DNA from: Butyrivibrio sp. NC3005
GTDB taxonomy: Bacteria > Bacillota > Clostridia > Lachnospirales > Lachnospiraceae
DNA: 64,000 nucleotides
Direction: 5' to 3'
Assembly (NCBI RefSeq): GCF_000424545.1
Contig: NZ_AUKC01000004.1
Span: forward strand, 98,700-162,699
Made by a program: the position numbers and the translations under genes. The notes beneath the pieces are model-generated. The model had not been told where the DNA came from and ran no database searches. It worked only from the letters and a program-made list of their open reading frames with translations. This document shows positions 27,155-34,434 of this stretch, in pieces (positions within the stretch are counted from its first letter, which is position 1; every line of letters begins with the position of its first letter).

Positions 27155-28231
27155 TCAGTTACCAAACCTTCCAATGAAATCAGTTGTTGCGCATTCTTCC
27201 AACGGGAATTTCACTGGCATTCCCGTTGCTGCCGATTTATAGATTCCAAGAACAAGCTCAAGTGCTTTCTTTCCTTCAACAGCATTAACATAAGGCTGTC
27301 TATCCTGCTTTATAGCGTGAATAACATCCGCATACAATGGTTTATGTCCAAATCCGTAAACTGAAGGAGGATTCTCATGAAATCTTTCTTTAATTGTTGC
27401 GGGGTCATCAAGCATATCAGAAAAATTCCACTCTTCAATCACATTAACGGACTGTCCGCCGGCTTTCACTGTCCCTTTTTCACCAAATATGTATAGCGTT
27501 TCTTCCAAATTCTTCGGATAAACATCAGTTGTTCCTTCCACTATTCCGTAGCTCCCATTCTTAAACTTAATAAGTGCTATTCCTAAATCCTCTGCTTGAA
27601 TATATGGATGATTAAGCTGATCTGTCATTCCTACCACTTCAACAATATCACTCCCCATCATCCATCTTAGTAAGTCAATATTATGGATACATTGATTCAT
27701 CAATGCCCCACCATCCTGCTCCCAGGTTCCTCTCCAAGCTGCACGATCATAATATTCATGATCTCTGCACCAGCGTATATGAGCCGTTCCATAGAAAAGA
27801 CGTCCAAACCTATTCATATCAATAGCTTCACGAATAATCTGCACTGATCTATTGAATCTGTTTTGATGGCATGCACATACTTTGACATGCTCTTTTACGG
27901 CAGCTTTTATGATATCGTCTGCATCTTTAATAGATAACGCTATAGGTTTTTCTATTATGCAATTTACCCCTCTTTTTATACAGTCAAGTGCGATAGCCGC
28001 ATGTTTTCCACTCTCCGTACAAATTGCTACCAGATCTGGTTTTTCAGTTTCAAGCAATTGAATGTAATCTGTGTATCGCTTAAGTTCATTACCAAGTTTA
28101 AACTTTAATGCCTTGTCTTCCATACAGGATTCATCAATGTCACACATTGCCACAAAATCCAATTCATTTGCCTGTGCCGCTGCTATATGATTTGGAGATA
28201 TTCTTCCACATCCTATCAATGCATATTTCAT
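27155..28231 (-). CDS. wbpB: Gfo/Idh/MocA oxidoreductase, UDP-GlcNAcA 3-dehydrogenase (WbpB type)
   Basis: About 358 residues from the ATG at 28231, preceded by GGGAGG. A start at 28258 would overlap the upstream gene and has no site. The Rossmann motif GCGRISPNHI, the EKPIAL motif (catalytic Lys) near residue 95, the H-x-x-N/R block HQNRFNRSVQ and WRGTWEQDGGALMNQCIHNIDL identify the family. WbpB oxidises carbon 3 of UDP-GlcNAcA and passes reducing equivalents to 2-oxoglutarate. Placement directly before the WbpE and WbpD homologues supports the assignment. Confidence 0.85.
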   Translation of the reverse strand: MKYALIGCGRISPNHIAAAQANELDFVAMCDIDESCMEDKALKFKLGNELKRYTDYIQLLETEKPDLVAICTESGKHAAIALDCIKRGVNCIIEKPIALSIKDADDIIKAAVKEHVKVCACHQNRFNRSVQIIREAIDMNRFGRLFYGTAHIRWCRDHEYYDRAAWRGTWEQDGGALMNQCIHNIDLLRWMMGSDIVEVVGMTDQLNHPYIQAEDLGIALIKFKNGSYGIVEGTTDVYPKNLEETLYIFGEKGTVKAGGQSVNVIEEWNFSDMLDDPATIKERFHENPPSVYGFGHKPLYADVIHAIKQDRQPYVNAVEGKKALELVLGIYKSAATGMPVKFPLEECATTDFIGRFGN

Positions 28232-28232
28232 A

Positions 28233-29630
28233 TTATTTTCCCTCCCGAGAAATGTCATTAAATACTTTAATCATATGTTTAGTTAAATTTCGGTAATCAT
28301 ATTTTTTGATTTCACACCCATTGGGATTGTAACTCACCACACCTTTTTCGTTCTTTTCCAAATATGCGTTCATAATAAATTGTTTTAATCCCACATAATC
28401 ACTCTCGTGATGAGCTTGTTCATAGGCTACACCTATATTACACTTTCTTGTTATTTCAGCGATTTCACTCTTCTTAATATCACCTGTCACTATCGTTAAA
28501 ATCGGACGCTTTGCTGACATATATTCAAAAAACTTTCCAGTAATCATTCCCTCCCTATTATTCTCATAATCATATGCCGGGCAAAGAAGCAAATCAGATT
28601 TTTGTTGAAGCTTAAGAGTGTCATATCTATCTAATTTCCCATGAGAACGTAAAATGGTTTGAAGGTTGTAATCACTCAACTGTCTTTCAAACACCTTTGA
28701 AGCTGAAGCCGTTCCTGCAAAGTGTGCTTCTATATTGTTTATATCTATTTCACCTGCATCAATTAATTCCCGTAACGCCTTAAACAAAGGCGTTAAATCT
28801 TGTATACCTCCATACATAGAACCAGTAAATGTAAGCACCAACTTATTTGAAAGCAGCTTCTCTTCCTTAATTTCATATCTATCTGCCAAATCATATCCAT
28901 TGGTTATCAGATGCACCTTATCTCTATATTTCGATGATACTCTGCCACAAATTCCCTTTGAAACTCCTACAATTGCGTCTGCCTCCTTCCACACTTTCTT
29001 TTCAATCATTTTGGGAATAAAGCAAACATATTTAGGTGTGAACTTATATCTATATATAGAATCTCTTATATCGAAGATCCATTTTGTCTCTGGATGTATT
29101 TTGTGATAATACCTTCCTGCATAATAGCAAAAGGCATCCCCATATGAAGTTATCATATAGTCATATGAATCAGCCTTTTTAATCCAATTCTTAATTCCAT
29201 GAAACAAATCTTTTTGTTTAAATATATTAATGATATACTCTACACTTCCAACAATTGGGTATGCTGTTTCAAATGGATAAAACTCTACATGTCCGGTTTT
29301 CGGATTTACTCGATTCCTATTGGAAAGATCAGCCATACGTTTTTGCTTTGCAGGCTCCAAGGCTTTCTTAATAAGCCGTTCAAGCTTCACGTATGTTGTT
29401 GAATTTTGTGTATATGTAATTTTTACACTTTCTGCTTCCCTAGCGAGCGTTTCATCACATGACAAACTGCTATTTTTTACAGTAAGAAAATCCACTTCAT
29501 ATCCATATTGACGAAGATACTTAACTATCTTTGTGGTTCGGATAGCCGCTATTGTGGAGTCAGGTGCGTAATAATTACATATGAATAAGATTCTTTTTTT
29601 ATAGTCTATTTCTTGCATTGCTTCACTCAT
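28233..29630 (-). CDS. GT4-type glycosyltransferase
   Basis: A 465-residue GT-B enzyme without the N-terminal module seen in its neighbours. ILFICNYYAPDSTIAAIRTT begins the N-terminal Rossmann domain. The hinge and donor side show VLTFTGSMYGGIQDL, DLLLCPAYDYENNREGMITG and KFFEYMSAKRPIL, typical of WcaI-like transferases. It ends 1 bp before wbpB, so translation is coupled. A broken copy of part of it (LFRALSELKKVRELDINNIE) lies at 31.2-31.3 kb. The donor sugar is unknown. Confidence 0.8.
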   Translation of the reverse strand: MSEAMQEIDYKKRILFICNYYAPDSTIAAIRTTKIVKYLRQYGYEVDFLTVKNSSLSCDETLAREAESVKITYTQNSTTYVKLERLIKKALEPAKQKRMADLSNRNRVNPKTGHVEFYPFETAYPIVGSVEYIINIFKQKDLFHGIKNWIKKADSYDYMITSYGDAFCYYAGRYYHKIHPETKWIFDIRDSIYRYKFTPKYVCFIPKMIEKKVWKEADAIVGVSKGICGRVSSKYRDKVHLITNGYDLADRYEIKEEKLLSNKLVLTFTGSMYGGIQDLTPLFKALRELIDAGEIDINNIEAHFAGTASASKVFERQLSDYNLQTILRSHGKLDRYDTLKLQQKSDLLLCPAYDYENNREGMITGKFFEYMSAKRPILTIVTGDIKKSEIAEITRKCNIGVAYEQAHHESDYVGLKQFIMNAYLEKNEKGVVSYNPNGCEIKKYDYRNLTKHMIKVFNDISREGK

Positions 29631-29712
29631 CTATCCTTTTCCACAAAAAATGAGAATCCAAGCTTTTCAAATCTGACGATGACATCTAAATGATAATCTA
29701 TGCACTTTCCTA

Positions 29713-29871
29713 CTAACACTTTTCTTGAAAATATACATCAATTACTCTATCATATATATATTGAGCAATAGTCATATTCCCTCTTTCATATACATGGCAT
29801 ATGTCCATATAGATACCGTCAAATTTGATGAACTGGGCAACATCATTAACTCCCCACAATACTGTTTTCAT
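29713..29871 (-). other. Short reading frame or gene stub, unrecognised
   Basis: Fifty-two codons (MKTVLWGVNDVAQFIKFDGI start) in the 300-bp gap between two operon genes, with GGGATTG-type spacing that is weak as a ribosome site. It looks protein-like (RGNMTIAQYIYDRVIDVYF) and may be a truncated gene. No family recognised. Nothing else is seen in 29631-29933. Confidence 0.3.
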
Positions 29872-29933
29872 TTTTCAATCCCTTCAATACTCATAAACAA
29901 GTTTTAAGCCTACTGTTATCTTCCCAAATCAAA

Positions 29934-30908
29934 TCATGCTTCAATAGCATTTATAAATAATTTTAAACTTACAATATTACTTTCTACTATGTAGTCATTT
30001 TGAGGTACGATTTTCCTAATGTTATCTCCTATCGCTCCTTCTAATTTTTCCTTAAAATTTGTCATCATCTTCTTTTTTAAGATATTCATGGATGAATCAA
30101 ACTCAACCCAACATCCATATCCATTCATATAAGCCATAATATTCCCATTATCTCTTACAAGTACTGATGTAAATAGGGGCATTCTTAAAAAATCATAGTC
30201 ATTATACAATTGACCATGTATTTTTATATCCATCGTACGAATATTAACTCTTAAAATTGAATTTGCCCATTGTGGAATTATAAAAACCTCATCAGAAACA
30301 CACACAATTGCACATGCTTGAAAATTTCCTGGTATAGATACTTTATATCCATCTATATTCATACTAACTTTTCTCGTCTTACCATCACTTTCATATATTA
30401 TGAATTCATTATTTTTCACTCCAACCAACGCATAATCGTTGCCTATTTTTTTTATTGTAGAAAAATGTCCACACTCACTTTCTAAATCTATGTACTCTAC
30501 ACTGTAATTACGTTTATTTATTTTACCTATCTTACAGCTATTTTCTGTTGGTATGTATAAGTAATCTTCATCTTGATCATATGAATCACCCCATGCAGTA
30601 TCAGGGAACTCTATGCAAGGAATACTAAACGTTTCGCTATCTATATCAAAATAAACTATTCTGTGTCCCCTCACAGTATTTTTTAAATACATAGTGATTT
30701 TATTTCCGTCCAAAGCAATCATACCCACTGTGTTCATTTGAAAAGCAGAACCGAAAGGCAAAAATTTTACCGATATAATCACCATATTTTCTAATTCCAT
30801 CTTAAATACAGCATTTACATAATCTGAAGTGAACCATATATACTTACCATCAGTTACACAACATCTTATTAGCAAATCTCCAAAGGTATTAAAAAATCTT
30901 GCACTCAT
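29934..30908 (-). CDS. Beta-propeller-like protein of the polysaccharide operon, function unknown
   Basis: A 324-residue protein with a repeated pattern of four-strand blades (TDGKYIWFTSDYVNAVFKME; DQDEDYLYIPTENSCKIGKI; SDEVFIIPQWANSILRVN), which suggests a WD- or kelch-like propeller. No signal peptide, so it would be cytosolic. Similar unannotated proteins sit in clostridial surface-glycan loci, where a carbohydrate-binding or scaffold role is guessed. The length and codon use fit the neighbours. Confidence 0.55.
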   Translation of the reverse strand: MSARFFNTFGDLLIRCCVTDGKYIWFTSDYVNAVFKMELENMVIISVKFLPFGSAFQMNTVGMIALDGNKITMYLKNTVRGHRIVYFDIDSETFSIPCIEFPDTAWGDSYDQDEDYLYIPTENSCKIGKINKRNYSVEYIDLESECGHFSTIKKIGNDYALVGVKNNEFIIYESDGKTRKVSMNIDGYKVSIPGNFQACAIVCVSDEVFIIPQWANSILRVNIRTMDIKIHGQLYNDYDFLRMPLFTSVLVRDNGNIMAYMNGYGCWVEFDSSMNILKKKMMTNFKEKLEGAIGDNIRKIVPQNDYIVESNIVSLKLFINAIEA

Positions 30909-30921
30909 ATAGCACTCTCTT

Positions 30922-31146
30922 TCAAATTTTCTCGACCTGTTCAGTCATAATCCTTTTATATTTCGCTGACATTCCACTACCAATCGTATTATCTGGGACA
31001 TCCTTCGTAATAACTATCCCAGTTGCTATCATTGCGTATTTCCATATTGTCCCCCCACATACAATTGTTGCATCAGCACATATTGATGTGCCTTCTTCCA
31101 CCAATGTCCTCTTATAGTTCTCTCTCCCTTCCAGTAAGCTTTCCAT
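30922..31146 (-). pseudogene. Fragment of a WbpD-like acetyltransferase
   Basis: Seventy-four codons with hexapeptide repeats (YKRTLVEEGTSICADATIVC, then KYAMIATGIVITKDVPDNTI). They align with the second half of the WbpD homologue at 25.4-26.0 kb ([20 protein letters not shown]). The N-terminal half with the WbpD signature is missing and the last 15 residues are unrelated, so it is a degenerate duplicate. Confidence 0.65.
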
Positions 31147-31167
31147 GAGTGATTAATATTCTTTCAA

Positions 31168-31314
31168 TTAATACCTTCTCATCTGCCTATCAAACACTTC
31201 AGATGCGGATTTTGTTTCTACAAAATGTATCTCAATATTGTTTATGTCTAGCTCCCTTACTTTTTTCAACTCACTTAGAGCTCTAAACAAATGTATAAGA
31301 TTTTGTAACCCCAT
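31168..31314 (-). pseudogene. Fragment of a GT4 glycosyltransferase, duplicate of the 28.2-29.6 kb gene
   Basis: Forty-eight codons: NLIHLFRALSELKKVRELDI then NNIEIHFVETKSASEVFDRQ. They match DLTPLFKALRELIDAGEIDI and NNIEAHFAGTASASKVFERQ of the intact glycosyltransferase. It has no ribosome site. The rest of 31315-31422 has no readable gene. Confidence 0.65.
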
Positions 31315-31422
31315 ACACAATCAGAAATACGGGATGATAATTTCCAAAATATGTTTGTATATATGAAAAATACGCCCTATTAATGCGACTTCTATAGTGC
31401 CACTATGCAATTCGTGAGTTTA

Positions 31423-33214
31423 TTAAAAAACGTAAATAAACTTCGGTATTAAGAATTCATCCTTATCCGTCCTCATGAAGCATTTGTAGGCATCTTCTGG
31501 TGTATACACTATCGGCTCACCTTCAACATTAAAGGACGTGTTTACCAAAACACCACATCCTGTCATTTCATTGAACTTCTCCATGATAAGATATAAATTT
31601 GGATTTCTTTTTTTATCCACAATTTGAACTCTGGCGCTGTAATCTACATGAGTTATTGCAGGAACATCCGATCTCGGAACTGACACCGACTTAAGCATGT
31701 CATTATCAAAACGTTCCAACTCATCCTCAATATCAAAAGGCAACCGCCTATCTTTAAGCACATTTCCCACTTTAAGCATTTAAGGACTATCACATGGCAA
31801 ATCATAATAGTCATCTCTACGCTCATCTAATACAATTGGAGCAAAAGGTCTAAATGATTCACGATACTTAATCTTAAGATTAAGCTTTGACTGCATCTCT
31901 TCTAAACGGCTATCAGCGATAATGCTTCTGTCCCCTAAAGCTCTAGGACCAAATTCCAGTCTTCCCATCATGAGACCTATTATCTTCTCACCATTTAGTT
32001 GTTCAGCTATCTTCCCTGCCCAAGCATTCTTATCTTAAAATCTCACATACTTTGCATCGTATTTCTTAAGAATTTTTTCTATCTCAACCCCAGTAAAAGA
32101 TGGTCCCAACAGGCTTCCACCCATGCTGTCAGGAAACTCTACTACACGCTTGTTCTTGAAGAACTCATAATATGTATAAAATGCGCAACCTAATGCACCT
32201 CCAGCATCATCTGAAGCTGGCTGAATCCACACATTATCAAAAATCTTTTCTTTTGATAGTTTCCCGTTAGCAACACAGTTAAGTGCTACACCACCCGCCA
32301 AAACCAAATTGTCAATGTTCTGACCATATTTTTCTTTTGCATGTTTGGCAATTCCTATAATCAACTCTTCTGTAATCTTCTGAACAGAAGCAGCGATATC
32401 CATTTCACGCCTGGTTATTCTACTTTCCGCCTGTCTCCTTGGACCATCAAACAACTCCTCAAACTTTTTATCATTTATCATCGTAGTCCCACGATAAAAA
32501 TCGAAATAATACAAGTTTAAGCAAAAAAATCCATCTGCTTTGATGCTAATTACATTTTCTTTAATCTTGTCATAATATAATGGTTTCCCATACAGTGCGA
32601 GACCCATGAATTTATATTCGCCAAAATTAACTCTAAATCCGCAGAAATAGGTAAAAACTCTATAGAACATTCCGATAGAATGAGGATACTTAATCTCTTC
32701 AACTATTGTTACTTCGTTGCCATGCCCAATACCAATAGCTGTTGTGGTCCATTCACCAACTCCATCTAGCGTGAGGATACAGCTTTTTCATATGTGGTGA
32801 TGGATAGAAAGCTGATGCAGCATGGGAAATATGACGTTTTGTCACTAAAAGCTTTCCATATTTTCCCAATGAACCAAGAGAATTTTTTAGTTTTTCATGA
32901 ATCCACAGTTTCCATGCAAATATCATGTCGAAAGAGTTATTTAACAAACTGTCACACTCTTCTCCAAGAAAAGCCAAATTACTCATAAATATGTCTGTCA
33001 TCAACAACGGATTGTCATAGTAAGCAACTGCCTCTAATTCCTCTGCAGTAATTCCAGCCTCTTTCAGACAATATTTCATAGCATTCTCTGGAATATGAGA
33101 ATCATGCTTTATTCTTGTGAATTTCTCTTCCTGCGCAGCTGTGATAATCTTACCATATTGAATAAGACACGCTGCTGAATCATGATATAAACACGAAATA
33201 CCAAGTATATACAT
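31423..33214 (-). pseudogene. NodU/CmcH-type carbamoyltransferase, three lesions
   Basis: The start at 33214 (MYILGISCLYHDSAACLIQY) and the end near 31423 (FLIPKFIYVF) fit a full carbamoyltransferase of about 590 residues. Frame breaks: a frameshift at about 32775-32790 in an A-rich run, after which LTLDGVGEWTTTAIGIG continues in another frame; an in-frame TAA at 32035-32037 (YVRF stop DKNAWAGK); and another in-frame TAA at 31780-31782 (CDSP stop MLKVGN). The catalytic domain (ISHAASAFYPS) and the C-terminal YrdC-like part (MGRLEFGPRALGDRSI) remain readable. It would have carbamoylated a sugar hydroxyl. It is the first operon gene after loaP. Confidence 0.85.
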
Positions 33215-33281
33215 GACCCTTCCCTTCTAAAATCATTAATTTCGAATTCATAAAAAACACACAAACTATCGCAGTCAATAT

Positions 33282-33344
33282 AAATCATTTGCTGATTGTC
33301 TATGATTTAAAACATAGCTTCGCCATGATGACTTCATTCAGTCA
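33282..33344 (-). promoter_or_regulatory. Three tandem stem-loops just downstream of loaP
   Basis: In leftward RNA order: TGACT/AGTCA (33340-33344 with 33329-33333), CATGGC-GAA-GCTATG with one G-T pair (33313-33327), and AAATCAT/ATGATTT (33282-33288 with 33302-33308). None is followed by a T run, so they are not terminators. LoaP proteins are known to bind a hairpin element in the leader of the operon they act on. These loops sit where such an element would be expected, but the match is by position only. Confidence 0.35.
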
Positions 33345-33412
33345 CCCTCTTGATCCACTATGTCCGCTTCTTCCCTCCATGCGCTCACAGCGACATTTCG
33401 GTCTGAAGTTTC

Positions 33413-33982
33413 TTAATCCCTTACAATCTTGGCCATATTCAGCCTATCGTTTTCGTCATCTGCTACCAGTTCTTGAAACGTTTTCCTTTCAAGAATCTCA
33501 AGATTTATCTCCACTTCCATGTCACGACCTAATAGCGTCATACATATCACGGCGCTTCGATGATGCCGGTCAATTTTTCGGATTTCTCCGTTGTATCCTA
33601 TAAATGGTCCGGATGTGATAACCACATAATCGTCCACACGGAAACCTTCTGAATGATGAATAACGTGCTCTTCTCCGCCAAGTTTCATCAGATATTCCTG
33701 TTCTTCTGGTCGAATGGGAGTTATCATACCATCTACTTCCATAAGCTTTTGCTTGTTCTTCCGCAGTCTTCTATCAAAATCTTCAGCTATATTTTTCTCA
33801 ACATCTGCGAAGATATATCCCGGAAAAAAGGGCTTTCGCTCCTTTATCCATTCCCCTTTTATCCTGTACTCTTTCTCATACTCGAATACAAAAACATTCT
33901 CACCTTTATCTGCCACTTCCCGAACAACAGTCTCTGCAACTTTGCTTTCTTTCCCTTTAAGTGCCTGTATCACATACCACAT
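33413..33982 (-). CDS. loaP: NusG paralogue, LoaP-type transcription antiterminator
   Basis: A 189-residue protein with an NGN domain (MWYVIQALKGKESKVAETVV, then RKPFFPGYIFADVEKN) and a C-terminal KOW domain (GFRVDDYVVITSGPFIGYNG). NusG paralogues of this kind at the head of long polysaccharide or antibiotic operons in Firmicutes (LoaP) bind RNA polymerase and suppress termination along the operon. Here it is the first leftward gene after the predicted invertible promoter and precedes about 19 kb of polysaccharide genes, many spaced with gaps. The housekeeping NusG would lie next to secE and rplK, which are absent. The ATG has only a weak upstream GGA. Confidence 0.85.
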   Translation of the reverse strand: MWYVIQALKGKESKVAETVVREVADKGENVFVFEYEKEYRIKGEWIKERKPFFPGYIFADVEKNIAEDFDRRLRKNKQKLMEVDGMITPIRPEEQEYLMKLGGEEHVIHHSEGFRVDDYVVITSGPFIGYNGEIRKIDRHHRSAVICMTLLGRDMEVEINLEILERKTFQELVADDENDRLNMAKIVRD

Positions 33983-34081
33983 ATCATCACTGTTCCAGCT
34001 AATGCCATCTGACTGTCATTATTCGTAGAAAATACCGTCTTTTTTGATAAATCCCCTCTGATACCGTTAGCTGTCCTATGC

Positions 34082-34259
34082 CTTTCGCAAATCTATTATT
34101 TCTTTACTATCGTCAATACGTACACAAATGTTTCTTAAATCATTATATGACGTTTTTGCCAACTCCGCAAGCAAATAATCATAAAATCAAGTAAATATGC
34201 CGAAAAATCCCATCTAACGTCCTTGATTATCCAAACAAATTACCAATGATTTGCGAAAG
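34082..34259. repeat. Perfect 12-bp inverted repeat bounding a predicted invertible promoter segment
   Basis: Left arm CTTTCGCAAATC (34082-34093), right arm GATTTGCGAAAG (34248-34259), exact complements with no extension in or out. The 154 bp between them hold the leftward promoter of the loaP operon. The pair lies between loaP and an intact tyrosine recombinase gene. Short inverted repeats flanking a promoter beside such a recombinase are the hallmark of phase-variable DNA inversion. A 12-bp repeat at this spacing would occur by chance about once in a window this size, so position, not length, carries the argument. Confidence 0.65.
34142..34170 (-). promoter_or_regulatory. Sigma-A-type promoter inside the invertible segment, facing loaP
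   Basis: Read leftwards: TTGCGG (34170-34165), 17-bp spacer, TATAAT (34147-34142), a perfect minus-10. Transcription would start near 34135, cross the left repeat arm and reach loaP after about 150 nt. Flipping the segment would turn the promoter towards the recombinase gene. Confidence 0.65.
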
Positions 34260-34263
34260 TTGA

Positions 34264-34292
34264 TTGACTTCATATTTCTTCATCGGCACAAT
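34264..34292 (+). promoter_or_regulatory. Probable promoter of the tyrosine recombinase gene
   Basis: TTGACT (34264-34269), 17-bp spacer, CACAAT (34287-34292), a 4 of 6 minus-10. It lies outside the inverted repeat, so the recombinase could be made in either orientation. Confidence 0.4.
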
Positions 34293-34349
34293 TACCCGAT
34301 TTCTTTAGTGCAAATTAAAAATATTTGTAAATCAGGCTTTTCATGCGGT

Positions 34350-34390
34350 CGGAGAATATCAAGGTGATATGAAAATCAGTCAATTCTCCG
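34350..34390 (+). other. Hairpin in the recombinase leader
   Basis: CGGAGAAT (34350-34357) and ATTCTCCG (34383-34390) form an 8-bp stem about 45 bp upstream of the recombinase start. There is no T run, so it is not a terminator. It may affect translation or serve as a protein site. Confidence 0.35.
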
Positions 34391-34434
34391 TCAGTAGAAT
34401 CGTATGATTTGCAAGCAATAAAGGAGACCAGAAT

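Noticed and set aside
151..33214. Reassigned TAA codon (alternative genetic code)
   Set aside because: Most genes end normally at TAA, and the interrupted positions expect different residues (Glu, Lys, Tyr), so mutation or error is simpler.
34094..34247. Second, rightward promoter inside the invertible segment (TTGCCA at about 34157)
   Set aside because: The only minus-10-like sequences are 18-20 bp away and poor, so it does not support constitutive rightward transcription.
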